A stretch of 64,000 nucleotides of DNA, taken from Anseranas semipalmata. Lineage: Eukaryota > Chordata > Aves > Anseriformes > Anseranatidae. Position numbers and translations under genes: made by a program. Below, one piece after another: positions 12,049 to 25,105 of this stretch; position 1 is the first letter of the stretch, and every line of letters begins with the position of its first letter. The stretch lies in contig VXAA01003276.1 of assembly GCA_013399115.1 (NCBI GenBank), positions 141,961 through 205,960 of the forward strand. Direction: 5' to 3'. The notes below the pieces were generated by a model, which was given only the letters and a program-made list of their open reading frames with translations, was not told the DNA's origin and searched no databases.

Positions 12049-14651
12049 CTAAAAAATAATTTCAGATAATGATCAGATGTGGTTTTACTAATTTAGAAAG
12101 CAACCACTCAGTGACTGATTATAATCTTGTGATCACTTACAGTTGCTTTATAGGATTTTACTTATGCCTGAGAACACACAGGGGCAACCACTTCTGAAGA
12201 GGAATCTTGTAAGAGAGTTTCTTCACCTAATGGCCATAGTTAGGTCATTGTCCCAGGACTGAATAAGGTCTTGGGCTCAGAAAGATGTTTCTTCTATACT
12301 TCCCATTTTCTGGTTAATGCTTTAACCATTGGTATATTGTTAAGGACTCCTAAAATATAATGTGAGTGACACTTACTACAGTGGGATTTTCTTGGGTTTT
12401 AGGTGCCAGCCTGTTTAATTTCTGTATCCAAATGGAGTATCAAGATCTAGTGATTTAATTCTGGGGTTCAATTTGAGACTTGGAATATGACGTAATAAAG
12501 CTAGTTGTCCTAACTCTCAAACTGAAAGTCTTGATGAAAAAAAAATCTCATTTGCTTTTCCCATCTCAGAGGATCTGTGAAATTAGCCACTTAAATTGGG
12601 ATGCTTCTGCCACAAGCAGACAGTCAGCAAAGGGATTTATCTGTTGAGAGGCTGAGCACTGCAAAAGCTAAATCTTAAATGTCCAGCTCAAGGAATGGAT
12701 TTTGTCATGCTAATTTACCGCGTACATTTGTTATAAAGTCAATGGACTAGGTTAGACATTAGATTATGTTTAACAGCTGTCAGCATATTAAGCCTGTGGG
12801 AAATCCCAAAAAAATAAAAAAGAAAAAAGTGCCTAAACTCCATCTCTTGAAGTGTCCATTTTAGATTTGCAGCTAATGAACATGTGAATCAGAGTGGAGA
12901 CACAGGGGACACAGAGTCTTCTTCCCTCTACATTGTAAATGAATATCTCATCACCAGGCACCTCACTTGCAGAGATCATTTTCTACCCAGCTTTCTGAAG
13001 CTGTGCACTGCTCATCCAAGGAAAAATTAAAATAAATAAATAAATCAATAAATATATCCTAAGGTAGAGGAGGCAAAGACAAGACAGACTTTGTAATCTA
13101 GTGATTTGAGTTCGAAAGGAAGAGCCTTAGACCTCTTTATAATATTTATGGATTTGGCAGTAGATAGTCACTAATCATGACTTATGATTCACAGATGAAA
13201 TGTCATTTTGTTATCTTAACTTGATTAATGACTTTATGCCATTTAAGAGGTATGTGAAACAGTGTGCTGGAATTATCAGCATTAGGAAGAATAGCACTAA
13301 GTGTTGATGGAAACAGTGAGTTCATTAGAAATGTTCGGGAAGGATTGACACCTTCTGCCTTATTGGCAATTTGCATCCCTTAGCTATAAAAGAAGAATCA
13401 TCAAAAGAAATGTTTTTTTTTTTTTTTGTGGAAAAAATGTCAATGTATACTGAAAGTTATGCTATGACAGTTGCTAAATCTTAACTGTCGGTTGTACCTG
13501 TACTACAGGATGGGACACCCTGAATGCATCTCAGGTTTCTTTTGGAAGACTTTGACCCTTGAAAGAGAGGGAGATATGACACACTCCAGTAATGCCCCAC
13601 TCCTGACACTCGAGGAACACCATGAGCACACTTAATATGAATACTACATACTAATATATTATGAACTGGAATTAGGCCAGTTTATATCAGATACAGTTCC
13701 AGCCACCTGAGGCTTTTGATTGGGATTCTGCAAATTGTCTTCCAGTTGGAGAGATACAGCTGCTAATAGCCTGAAAATTATAAGCAAACTGAAATCCGAG
13801 CAGTCTCAGGTAGCTGGTGTTGGGGAATACAGATGTACCAACAGAGGACACCCTCTTCACATGTCCCCAAATTTGTCGCTTTAAGTAGTTAGACAGAATT
13901 CTGTGTGTCTTACCATCTGAATCACTCCTAAAGGAGGCTAGGCCAAAACTTTTTTCATTAAAACTCTCTATCTTTATTTAAAGGACTTTTTTTTTGTTTT
14001 GGATTTTATATATATATAAAATAAATATGTTCATATATATATATAATATATATATTATATTATAATGTATATATAATAAATATATATATATATTTACTCA
14101 GGCTGAAACTCTTCATGATGAATCTAAAAGTTTTGCAAACTCCTCAAGAAAAGTTTCTGCTCTACTGTGTTATTTATGATTAGCAGAGAAAACAACTCCC
14201 ACTCTTCCAATTGCCCATTATCATGGTGATACATCTGTGTTGCATCTTGCATCTCAAATATTTTCTCAAAGTAAAGGCCTGTTTATTCTTTCTTAATTTA
14301 AATTTACAAATAGTTACAAGGGTTTCCTTCTCTTTAGCTATTATTTCATCTGTGTAGCATTCACTTAAAATCCAAGAAAGTCAAGATAACCTAAGCAATA
14401 GATCTGGAAGGAAATACTAATGATTTAGGAGAACTTTGGAGCTGTCACTAAGGAGGGCAGATTCACCACAGTGTCCTCAAATTACATGAAAATGCACATT
14501 ACTTTGAAACTTTAGAGCATATTTAAAGAACACTATTTTGTGTTCATGTCTTGCCAATATTTGCTGTAAGGAAACCCCAGTACAGTACTGTTTACTTTGC
14601 CCTCAAAGAAGTAAACATGAAACGAGACCTTTAATCAGAAAAGTCCCTTAC
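12049..14651 (-). other. CNTN5: CNTN5 intron between the two FN3-2 exons
   Basis: This 2,603 bp phase-0 intron contains a short AAAT-rich run (13027-13057), a T-run (about 13412-13426) and an AT-rich self-complementary block (14004-14094). I see no gene or recognised transposon in the remainder. Confidence 0.85.
14004..14094. repeat. AT-rich self-complementary tract
   Basis: Roughly 90 bp of TA/ATA/TATAA steps with almost no G or C, able to form cruciform-like structures. Confidence 0.88.
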
Positions 14652-14722
14652 CTCCCATGCTATTACTAATTCATGTCTCCTTCCACTTCTGCCACTTACA
14701 TTAGCTGGAGGTGTCTTTGGAA
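14652..14722 (-). CDS. CNTN5: CNTN5 exon: fibronectin type III domain 2, N-terminal half
   Basis: This short 71 bp minus-strand exon falls below the usual ORF-length cut and was found from phase and family expectation. The acceptor reads gctcacag ending at 14723; the donor is GTAAGG at 14651-14646. It completes a Val codon begun in the exon at 24710 and reads [16 protein letters not shown], then HELVIAWE, ending on a complete GAG codon (phase 0). It has an NVS sequon and the FN3 B-strand tryptophan. [14 protein letters not shown] matches CNTN5; CNTN3/4 have GGGGS/GGGGSRSELVITWE-type sequence here as I remember them. Skipping it alone would shift the frame; together with the next exon (306 nt) it forms a symmetric module. 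Confidence 0.94.
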
Positions 14723-16457
14723 CTGTGAGCAAAAAGGAAAAAAACAGAATGTCCAGTTATTGAAGTTTTCCCCATAGTAATAAGCTGCTGCAGAAGACAT
14801 GAGGCTGTTAAGTCAGAACAGAAATAACAAACATAGCACCCAGCGGAAAAGAATTTTTGCTCAAGTTTCATTTCAGAGAATTCCACAATCAATTGAGTGA
14901 TTGTAAACTCAAACAAAGCATAAGCTGAGAACAACAGTAATATTGAAATAAAAAGTTGCTTAAACACTATTTTTTCTGTAGGTTAGTCAAAATTTCAATG
15001 TATATATCATCTGAGAGATAAAACAATAATTATTTTATTAGCATTTGTACTTTTTCAAAAAACAATTCACAAATCAAATGCCGGGGAACCTGACATTTTT
15101 CAGACTTCAGGTAAAATTTTAGGAATTAGTTAATATATCTGGACAATTTCCCAAGTCATTAGTGATTTAGAATGTTTTGGTTCTTTTAAATCTATTCAGA
15201 TATGCCTTATCAGGGAGCTAATTTTCAGAAATTTTAAAGTTACCATCCTTAAACAACGCTTATCATTTCTCACAAAATACTGGAAGCAGTACTACCCACA
15301 GTTCTTTAAAAATTGAGGCCACCTATAGGTTACCAAAGTCAGTAAAACTTCAGAAATCTTAGTGTTGATAATTAACAGCTTAAGTTCAATGAAAGTGCGG
15401 TTGTTACTAGATCCTGGAAGTTCACATAAAATTTCAGAATTAATCTATGATGTAGTGTGTTTTTAAACTCTGATCTTTCCTTTAAAGAACTTAAGCTCAA
15501 TTCAGTTTTTTTCTCATAACTAACACAATCCCACAAAGTTTATGAATTGCTTCTGATTTACACTGTTGGAAATGTGGTAAAAGTGAGAAACTGGTTATAC
15601 ATACATTTCTAAAATTAATTTTTTGCACTTTTATTTGTGGCTCTAACCAGAGTGATAAGGGAAATTTCTAATCTGTGAAAAATCTCTCTCCAATAAAGCT
15701 GCATTAATCTGCCAAACATAGCACCTGTCATCTTCCATCCTACCTACTCCCTCCACACCTGCTAAATGATATCTTTCATAGTTACTCTCTGCTGAAAACT
15801 CTTGAGTTGCATATAATCTGATGGTCGGATTGCCTTGCAGTTTAACTTTAGTTATTGGGAACCCATATATCCTGGCTGAGCATGTAGTCCAGGGTCCATC
15901 TCCAGTGAATGCAGAGCTTTGGGGTGGTCCATCCCATTCTAAGATAGCTGTCTAAGCAGCGGGAGGGGTATATCTTGTTCTACTGACTGAAGACATGAAC
16001 AAGGTTAAACTAAAACCCAGTTTTTATATGGTGAAATTTGAATGAAATTTCCCCTTCAGAAACAGATTTATACAGTATTGAATTTTGAGGAATTGCCCTC
16101 TGGCAAAATAACAATAATAATAATAAAGAATAAAAACTGTGTTATACTGGGACAAATGTTCTACAGAAAAGATGTGGATAAACAATCATCTGTCAGTTAA
16201 CTAACAAGCAAAAACTATCATGCCATCTCTAATGGAGCATATTTAAACCATGTTTAGCACCCATTTTCTGCTGCCTTTCTAAGATTTTTTTTGGTTAAGT
16301 TATGAAGATGAATGAACTGTTTATGTAAATGTCACATTATAGGTGAGAGACAGTGCTATACTCCTTTGAAGCATCCAATGTGATGGACTTATTTAACCAG
16401 CAGTGTCCTCTTTCTAGAGTTTTCTTGTTAACAGCTTTGCAGACTGAAGCCCTATTT

Positions 16458-16613
16458 AAATGAATAAACACTAAAAGAATAAAACTGTCAAAGCAATGAA
16501 TTTCTTTTGCACCAAACTAAAATGTACATTCGCACAGCAAAACTCTCTCAAATGAATCACCATTAAAAGAATAAATGTGTCAAAGGAATAAATTTCCTCT
16601 GTACTGCACCAAA
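16458..16613. repeat. Diverged tandem duplication, period 92 bp
   Basis: The segment at 16458-16516 (aaatgaataaacac, then taaaagaataaa, aactgtcaaag, ending tgcaccaaa) recurs at 16550-16613 with the same order of motifs, a few substitutions and a 4-5 bp insertion. The spacers between copies no longer match well, so it is an old duplication. Confidence 0.75.
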
Positions 16614-19600
16614 GCAGATTATTTACAGTTAGAGGAGAACATTTTGAAATGAGTTAAGTGAAGAAAACTATTAAAAGAAAACATTTTTTGCCAGGCCTTG
16701 AGGTTATACATTATCAACTGTTTCAGCAACATCACTTTTATATCTGTTTTATATCTGAATTTTCTCGCTCATAACCTGTTTATTGCCATGCAATTAGTGA
16801 CTTCCCAGTCTTCAAGTTGTTAATTTTTAGCGATGACACGCATGGAGAAACACTTGCACCAAAAATGCAAGTGTGATGCCTGAACTTGGCTCCCAGACAC
16901 AGAGTCCATACTCCTGGGGGACGATGACATTACGATCTCTTTTCTCAATGCCTATCAAAGCTGAGAAATTCAGCACTGTGTCTCCTGAATAAATAAAACC
17001 TCCAACTAGTAGCAAGGATCTCTTTGCTGTGCCAATACATCTCATTTAATATGATGAAAGAATTCCACCTATGGGTAAATGAATCGCTCCTTGGCTTAAC
17101 ACTGATCCTTAGGATCATCAAATGTGACTATGCTTTGTTTGATTGTATGTCTTCAGTTCTGCTCAAAGCTTTCTCATCAGCCCCTTTGTTAACTACCTAG
17201 TATTGCTTGTGTCCCGCTCTAGTCTTAGACTGTAAGCTCTTTGGAAACAGGTCGACTGTTCTTTTCTTTTGTCTCTTCAGCGAATGGTAGGGTTGGGAGC
17301 TACAAGCTGGGTCTCTGCATTGTTCTAGTGAAGCAATCAACAAATAGTACTAAAACCCATGTTCTGAAAGTTTGGCAGACATGGGGACTAGATGTGGTGC
17401 ACAGTAAACGTGGGTCACAGTTGGTGTATGCTGGCACACATTGATGTCTAAACTTCACTTAAGCTAAACAAACAAAAATCTGGAACTGACTTTGACAGAA
17501 GTTTGTTTTGAACAGAAACAGAAGGATTTGTTTCTTACAGGATTGCCAATTTCATGGAAGTATTGTGATACACTGAAAATGGAAGTAGAAACAAACAGAC
17601 TTAAAACCTATCTCCCCTAAGAAAGCAAAAAACTTTCTAAGAGCAGGCACAAGGAATGTAGCCCTCAGCCGCCCTAAGGAAGGATTTGACATGCTTAAAA
17701 GGTAAACGATGAAAAGGTAAATCTTATAAACAAAGACTAACTGAAATGGCCAATTGTTAACTAATTTGTGTGTATCTTATCATTACAGGCTATATAGGCA
17801 TGAAAAGCAGTGCTTTATTTAGGAAAAAATGTATGCACAGAACTGATGTTGCCTGAGGGCTGTGTGTATGACAGCAGAGGTTCTAAAGTGCTAAAAAGTG
17901 CTGGTAATACCACTTATGTGTTATAAATCTGTATTTAAATGTAAAGTTTGGGAAAACTTTTGGAGGTGGTAGATAATAATATAGCTGTTAAACCATGAAC
18001 ATTTAGGTGGAGGATAGTTTTCCTTCCAGCACCCCACTGTTTTTAACATTTTAACAGTGGTCTTCCCTTTAAGGTGTTTAAATTAGGTTTGGTGTTCAGA
18101 GTTTTAAAATTTCCTCTCTCTTTACTCTGAACAGCTGCTTAATTTTCTGTTCTTTTAATGAAAACTGCAGATTATGGTACAGATGAGCTTCTTCAGAGAT
18201 TTTGTCTACTCACTTTGGGGCAAACAATTAAAACTGATTAAATATTTGGTGAAACAGTTCCATTTTTATTTTAAAAAGTATAATTTGAATTTATCTGCAG
18301 TTGTATTTAAAAAGAGAAAAATGAAAACTGTAAAGGGAAATTGTCAGAGATTTTTAATTTTTTTTCCTAAATTATGATATTATTTCCAGTTTTCTAAAGA
18401 ATGCCAAGAAAATTTGGATTTTGTTTAAAATCAGTTTTATTCTCCCCTTGTTTTTACTTAAGTGGGTGAATTGAAAACATCTTTTACACTGCTTGAGCTG
18501 TAGGTTCCTTTCATTGTAGAAAGAAAAATAGTGTCACATTGATCCTGGAAAAGCTGAAAGTACTTGAAAAACAGTTCATCCTCTTTCTAACATTCCAGTC
18601 TTGTAAAGAAATTAAAAAAAAAGTTGCTCCTGAATGAATAATTAATCATTTTAAAGTGTTTCTTTTCTTTCTTTGTTTGTTTTTCAAGGAAATGTTGAGT
18701 GGCTTTTTTCAATTTCGCGTGTTTCAATTTTGTGGTTAATATAAGCAGAAATGACAGATTTTTAATTTTGTAGTGTGTTTTAATTTTTGTGTAGAACAAA
18801 AATATTTGGCAGCCAAGATTAAAATTGATTATATTATTGTTGTAGAAACATGTAGCTAGATTTAGTCCCTATCATTCTCTATTGCAACCTGAATAGGTAG
18901 GATAGAGGGAAGACAAAGCAAAGCAAGAGCCTTACAATCCTCCTATTTTTCAGAGTAAGAAATGCTATCAGGAGCTGCCCAAAATGACAGAGAGTGTTCT
19001 GATAAGCAACTGAGTCCATATTTCCCAAATCCCATCTCTGTGTTTTCATCAGAATCAAAAAAGATCTTTCTTTATTTGCTTGGATCCTATACTCATGAAC
19101 ATATTTTCCACATGGATTTTTTTTTTTTTTTATAATTGCTGAAACATCTTGTCAAATAAAACAAAGGAAAAGATAATGCTGCTACTGCTACACTATTTGG
19201 GGAGATGAATTATTAAACTTGGCTTTAGTCCTTAAGAAAATGTTTGCTCAAGGTATAGTTACTATTTATTTGTTTCAGAGCTGCTAATATCTATTAAGAT
19301 ACAGATGTAGTTTGAAAACAAATACTAGCTGTGGAAAAGGTATGGGGCAGATAAAAGAGTTTGTCACCAGCTTGGCAGAACTTCCTAACGTGAAGACCAA
19401 AGCAGCAACACATTCAGCATTTTTTTCTTCTCAGTTGTTTTCCTTTATATACATATATGTGTGTATGTACCCTGCAGTACACACTCAGTAAACAGTGAGA
19501 TGTTAAGTGAAAACCCCTTCTGCATGTTAAAGGCCAGCCCTCAAGTCCTCACACTCCCAGGAAAACATTTCGCATCTCATCTGTTCAGGAGTAAGATGTA

Positions 19601-21873
19601 CCAGCATCTCTGAAGAAGACAAAGAGTTGTATTCAGCTATTGGAAATGCCCCAACTGATCTCAAGATCTACATTTCTGCTCTTCCCACTTTCCTTTGTAT
19701 TTTTAATATCTGTAGTTTAGCAGGAGGTAGGATTCAGTTCTATCCACTGGTAACAGTGTCATACGTGTCTGCAGGATTCACTCTGAATAGCCTCCAAATT
19801 GCCACACATGGGACTGAAATCTCAAATGCTGTAGCATATATGCCAGAGAACCAATTCCTTAGCTTTCCTGATATGTTTTCTAATAGCATATGTATTTGGA
19901 CTCTTTGTCAATATGATGCATATGAGTTTGGGCCTGCAATATTACATGTCAGTAGCCTATTGGTTTCAAATATACCCATGCAGTCAATGATTATTGTCTA
20001 CTTTATCTTCTCCTTTTGTTTTTCCCTGTGGAGGCACATTTTCTACAAAGGCTTCAGTTGCCCGGGTAATCATCTCCCAATGATACAGGCAGAGCAAGTA
20101 CTTCTTTTTTTTTTTTTTTTCTAGAACAAAAACAGTTATGATAATGGGAAAAGCTGAAACTTACAGGTCACAAATGAAAAAACACCACCAGCAAAAAAAT
20201 CCCCTAAAACAAAACCAGTCTAAAACATGTTATTGCCAGGACACAGGTTTTTCCTCTTATAACATGAAGAAATATTAGCTGAGAATAAGCACGACTTAAT
20301 GAAAGATAAGGACTTATTAAAAATAAATCCTGTGTACAATCTGCTACTAATTGAGTGCATTATATTGTTACCTCATAAAATCAAGTTTTCATGCCTGATT
20401 AGCAGGTTAAACTTTGATTCTACTCAATTTCTCTCTCCCCATGTTTCCCCATGAATAGATAATGTAATTGATGCTTTGCCCCAGGCTTCAAATGACCAAC
20501 TGCCGTAGTGGAATGCCAGACATGTCTGAATTCATGTTATTGGCTCTTTTCACCTTGTGGACCTGTAAAATATGTATCAAGGCTAGAAGTGACAGAAATG
20601 CAGCAGCTGGCTATAAGTTAGATGTGACAGAATATTGCAGAATTATCCATTCCAATGAAAGTAGCTATGAAAAGCAATCATGTTAACTAAATATGAACTA
20701 AGTAACAAGATTAGGGTTTAATTAGAAAATTAAAGCAAGTGGAAACCTGTTTGTTATTCTGTTATTTCCTTACACCATCCCAAGTGTTGCTTCCATGGGT
20801 ATTTTTACATAATGGACTGGTATAAAATGTTGTTACTATCTTGGGGAAGAAGTGATAAAATAAGTGAGGTGTGGGGAGAGAAAAAGACTTTAGTCTCCAG
20901 CCAGATTAGCTGATGCCATTAAACTACAAATGCTGATTTCCGTTTAAGTATAAAATAATGGCAGCAGAATCACACATTTGCTACCTCTGTGGGTTGTCTA
21001 CACAGCTATCATTCAGCCCTGTGGATCACGACTCTCCTCTGAGCATGAGCCACAGTCACCTTCTCCTCTGGGAGACTGGACTTGTGGATTTTTTTGCAGT
21101 GTAGCTTGCCTCCTTTACTTGTAGGGCACATCTAACATCACTGCAAAGAGCCAGGTTACTCTGCTGAGTCATGAGGTGGGAGGTTGATGACATAATCTTG
21201 CTAAAGGATAATGTCCTTCCACATACACTTCCATTATGAATTCAGATCTCTGATATTAGAACCGCAGCCTGTGTTAGTTAGTAGAGGTTTTCCATTGAAG
21301 CTTTCAGATAAAAAATGAGGAATAGAGAGATTCTGAAAAACAATACATTACTGTATCACTAAGATAGATATTAATGTGCTAATTTGGAAAATCATCTATG
21401 AAACCCAAAGAAAACTGATGATAGTTTTCCTGTCTCTTTGACTTTGGTACCTGAAAACAACCCTGGGGATGACAATTCACATGATCACTGAAGGAGCTAT
21501 CTCAGAGAACAGAGCTAAACAGACAAGATTGAAGTCCTGAGGCATCTCCCGGACCTCAGGAATATCTGGAGATCAGGAAAAAGTGGCTGCCTGAATGAAA
21601 CAGATCATGAAGCCTCTGGCATTTCAAGAACGTTGTAAAAATTATAAGCGGCGTGCTATTTTGCAAAGAATTACATGTGTAACAGTTTTTTTTTTTTATT
21701 GCTTTTGGTTTAAAGCAGAGTCTATTGTGTTATTGTTTTTACTTAACAACTCTTTGAAGGTTCCAACAAATTGGGAAATTATATCTTATCGTGTGTTATT
21801 GTAAATACTGTCTTCTCACTTCTTCTATAGAATAAAACAATAAGAAAGCATCTGTCTTTTTTTATGAAGACAG

Positions 21874-21935
21874 ATATATATATATAAAATATAAACAAAA
21901 CAAAACAACAAAAACAACAAAAAACACAAAACCCA
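21874..21935. repeat. (TA)n and A/C-rich low-complexity block
   Basis: A short TA run is followed by irregular AAAAC and AAC units. Confidence 0.82.
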
Positions 21936-22865
21936 AACCATTCACAACTGAAACAGAAACCAAAGGGTTTCATTACAGAAAGTTCTTTTGAAATTGAGGC
22001 GATGACAACTAACTTCTGCTGTACCACGCTGTGCTAAACAGGCACACCAAATAAATTCAACTTCAATTTCCCTGAAAGCTGTTAAGTTGCTTTACTGGCA
22101 CCTGTCTGGAATTCAATGTCACACTACAAAATGCTCCCTTCTAACATGACACTTATGCAGCTGTAACTCTGGTAACAAAAATGTGTTTCTAACTGGAAAG
22201 CTGAAAATGCAGGTAAACATCAAGTGTGGTCTTTTCCTATTTGAACTAATATGTTACTGATTTTTCATTCAAGAAGACCTGCATTATTATTGGCTATAAT
22301 GCTGTTTGTTAGGAAGTGTCCCATGTACTTTAATATATATATATATTCACTCACACCTTAAATACATCTGGTCAATTAAAATCCTGAACCATCTTTTCAA
22401 AATCAGGGAGCATTTTCGTAAATCTGAAAGAGCAAAACACCAGGGGTGCAACCTGCTGCAGGATAAACTTTTTTTCCAGAATGTCTGTGTCCTTTCTGAT
22501 ATGTACCACCTGAATAAACAGAGAAGTAGTTCAAACATTTGGGTCCAGTAATTTTCTCTGCCAATGCTGCATATGGTTCAAAATCATGGAAAGAATAATT
22601 GTGGTGAAATGAGTCTTTTGTTTGTTTGTTTTGAAAATCATTTGACATGAACATGGCTTGTGTTTTTTACTTCATTTTCCCTTTCTTCCTTTTCTCCTAA
22701 TAAAGTATGCAGAATCTGAAACTTCTGTGATAAAGTTATTGAGTTTCACATTGTGGACGACTTGCAGAAGATGAGAGGGAGGACTGGAGAAGAAGCATCC
22801 TTCAACATGCATGAATAGGAATCAAATGACTTCAGTACAGTTTTGTCATTGCATCTATATTGCCA

Positions 22866-22987
22866 GCTAACAACTATGCAGTTATTTAAAGGGGAAAAAA
22901 TAAATATGTCTTATTAAACTGAAGACAGGTCTGTTTTAATAAGACATATTTATTTTTTCTCCTTTAAATTACTACATAGTTGTTAGC
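22866..22987. repeat. Long near-perfect inverted repeat (hairpin)
   Basis: The left arm at 22866-22919 (54 nt) and the right arm at 22933-22987 (55 nt) are reverse complements with three mismatches and one single-base indel. The loop is 13 nt (22920-22932). Arms begin gctaacaactatg and pass through the block aaaaaataaatatgtcttat. The right arm ends exactly where CR1 similarity begins. I recognise no transposase or known MITE ends. Confidence 0.93.
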
Positions 22988-23500
22988 TTTAATACTGCAT
23001 CCAGTTTTGGGTGCCACAGAATGAGAAAGACATTGGTCAGCTAGGGAGAGTTTAGGGGCAGCACAGAGATGGTGGGGGCTGTAGCTCTTCCCCTGCAAAG
23101 AGAGGCAGGGGGATCTGGGCTTGGTCAGCCTGGAACAGAGACAGCTTCAGGTGTTCAACAGCAGCCCCCAATGTCTACAGGGAGGTCAATGTGCTGGAAA
23201 CGGTGCTGGGATTTCCACAGTGGTACAGGGTAGGAAGGCAAGAGACAGTGGTCATACGCTGAAATGAGGGGAGTTCTGACTGAATATATTGAAAAAAAAA
23301 AAAAAAATCCCAATGAGAGTAATGCAGCACTCACACAGGTTGCCCAGAGACAATGTGCAGTCTCCATCCTTGGAAGTTTTAAAGCCCTGAGCAACCTGGT
23401 CTGAAGTCAGTTTTTCCAACTTTGAACAGGAAGTTGGAGTGGGGACATCCTGAGTCCCCTTCCAGCCTCAACTCTTCTGTTGTTTTATGTGGTTCTTTCT
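22988..23500 (+). mobile_element. CR1 LINE fragment, plus orientation, diverged
   Basis: Recognisable CR1 3' ORF2/UTR order: tactgcatccagttttgggt, then cttggtcagcctggaacaga, caggttgcccagagacaatg with gcagtctccatccttgga, then the end cccttccagcctcaactctt. The frame is broken throughout and a run of A interrupts it at 23292-23307. It is 5'-truncated. The 5' junction lies exactly against a long inverted repeat (22866-22987), which is unusual. The 3' end is eroded, with no clean 8-mer tail. It is antisense to CNTN5. Confidence 0.85.
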
Positions 23501-24709
23501 AAGAAATAAGCCTGAATATTCTGCTGTGAATGTTTTTGGGTGGTTATACATAGGTCTATGAACTATGGAGCTGAGGCAAAAAGATTAACATATCTTAAAA
23601 GATAAAGATTTTTATTTCAGAATAAAAGAGGTAGACATATTTTGGCATTGCCACTTTTAATTTTTACAATCTCTCTTAATAAGAAGACAGAAGTCAGAGT
23701 GCAACACAACTGACATATTCATCTGCTGACGTGTTTACAACTATAAAATCAGTTATGCTTTCAGTTAAAATGGAATCTTTGTATTTGGCACTCATCTATT
23801 CTGTATGATTAATAAACTACTTACAAATTTTTCAGCTGAAGAAAAATCAAAACAAAATCAAACTTCTCTAGGCCTCCTAAATAAAAGAGGCATGGAACTA
23901 GCAATGGAGAATAAAGTGAAAGTGTCCTGAGGTGGAGTTCTCTTTTGCGGCTTTGTTCAGACCCTGCCTCTGTCTCTTTCTGCCTCCTAAAATATGTCTC
24001 TTTATTTGTCTAGTGATTTTTCTCAGCTTCCCAGTCCTTAAAACACCACTTGTTCTTTAGCTCCCTTCATTCTGCATAAGTTGCTGTCAGTGATTCCAAA
24101 CTTTCAGAGACCATTGCAATTTTCAAGATACCCAAACATGATATACAATATTTTTCTCTGGGCCCCCACAGTACCATCCCAGTCAGAAATTTAATGAAAT
24201 TTCTTTAAATGCACTAACAATTCACGTAGAATATGCATGACCAAGAAACATGTAGAGTATGTGGTATTTCAAATAAAGCAGCTTCCCATGGCTTCCCTAT
24301 CTTGCTGAAAAAAAGATTCAGTGTACCCTTAAGGGGAGAAATTATGAAGGGTAGGAGGAGAGGCTGCTTGGGAGCAGTTGTGTGAAGGGACTGAGAAGCA
24401 GCTTGCAATCGAAGATCAGTGGAAGCCCATCAGAGGGTAGGCAGCAAAGGCTTAAGAGTAAGATGAAGAGTAAGGCATCCTGGATGAAGTAAGACAGCAG
24501 GGAATAGTGTTATCTGGAATTTCTGTAAATTAAACAATATTCCTGTAAATAAAACAAACTGTTCTCCATGACAAACAATATCACCCTGGAACAATTTTAA
24601 CTCAACACAGAGATGTGTACCAGTGAAAAGAGAACAGCACTATTATTATATTAAAGTAGTTCTTGTTTATGGTAATCTTGGAAAATTAACCTTTTTATTC
24701 TCTCCTTAC

Positions 24710-24859
24710 CTGCTTCATTGGTCCTGATCATGCGGGATGGTGCACTTGGGTCTCCGGTCCCAATTTTGTTGGTTGCTACAACTCTAAACTCATACTCCAC
24801 CCAAGGGTTCAGTTCAACAGCCATAGCAGACTCCATGTCTCCACTTATCACATCAGGAA
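24710..24859 (-). CDS. CNTN5: CNTN5 exon: fibronectin type III domain 1, C-terminal half
   Basis: This 150 bp minus-strand exon is phase 1 at both ends. The acceptor reads ctgcag ending at 24860; the donor is GTAAGG at 24709-24704. It finishes the split Val codon and reads [19 protein letters not shown], then [19 protein letters not shown], then [12 protein letters not shown] plus the first base of a Val codon. [15 protein letters not shown] is the conserved E-F strand region of contactin FN3-1, with the tyrosine-corner residues. GDMESAMAV separates CNTN5 from CNTN3 and CNTN4, which I recall as having a DGKTxTATVV-type segment here. The exon lies only 804 bp from its partner at 25664, and a CR1 element has inserted between them. 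Its length is divisible by three. Confidence 0.96.
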
Positions 24860-25105
24860 CTGCAGACAGTAAAGAAATGATAGGTCACTCAGAAATCTGA
24901 AGCTCACATTCAGTGTTTCAATAGCAAGTTGATTTTATTCTAGAATATAGCCATTAGAAATGACAGATATCAAGAATCTGTTAGAAATCACAGTTAGATT
25001 TTTGACACTGTGCTACTCCCAAAAAGACAAAGATTGAAGGGTAGAGGGTAGAGCTTTCTGCTTGTTCACAGATGCATCATGCAAGTGTCATTGTGTTGTC
25101 CTTTC

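Larger units (their letters stand above)
14723..24709 (-). other. CNTN5: CNTN5 intron between FN3-1 and FN3-2
   Basis: This 9,987 bp phase-1 intron holds a diverged tandem duplication (16458-16613), an (AAT)n run near 16107, poly-T runs (19119-19133, 20105-20120), an A/C-rich block (21874-21935), a (TA)n run (22332-22345), a long inverted repeat (22866-22987) and a CR1 fragment (22988-23500). Elsewhere I see only ordinary AT-rich intron. Confidence 0.85.

Noticed and set aside
19627..20124. 165-codon open frame on the plus strand
   Set aside because: It opens at a TTG, not an ATG, has no recognisable domain, and ends within a T-run. It lies antisense in a CNTN5 intron and looks like chance.
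23070..23100. tRNA-like phrase near gctgtagctcttcccctgc
   Set aside because: It lies within CR1 sequence and has no cloverleaf, T-loop or acceptor stem.
24651..24851. Minus frame continuing past the exon end at 24710
   Set aside because: Residues after the TNEA segment are intron read-through beyond a good GTAAGG donor.
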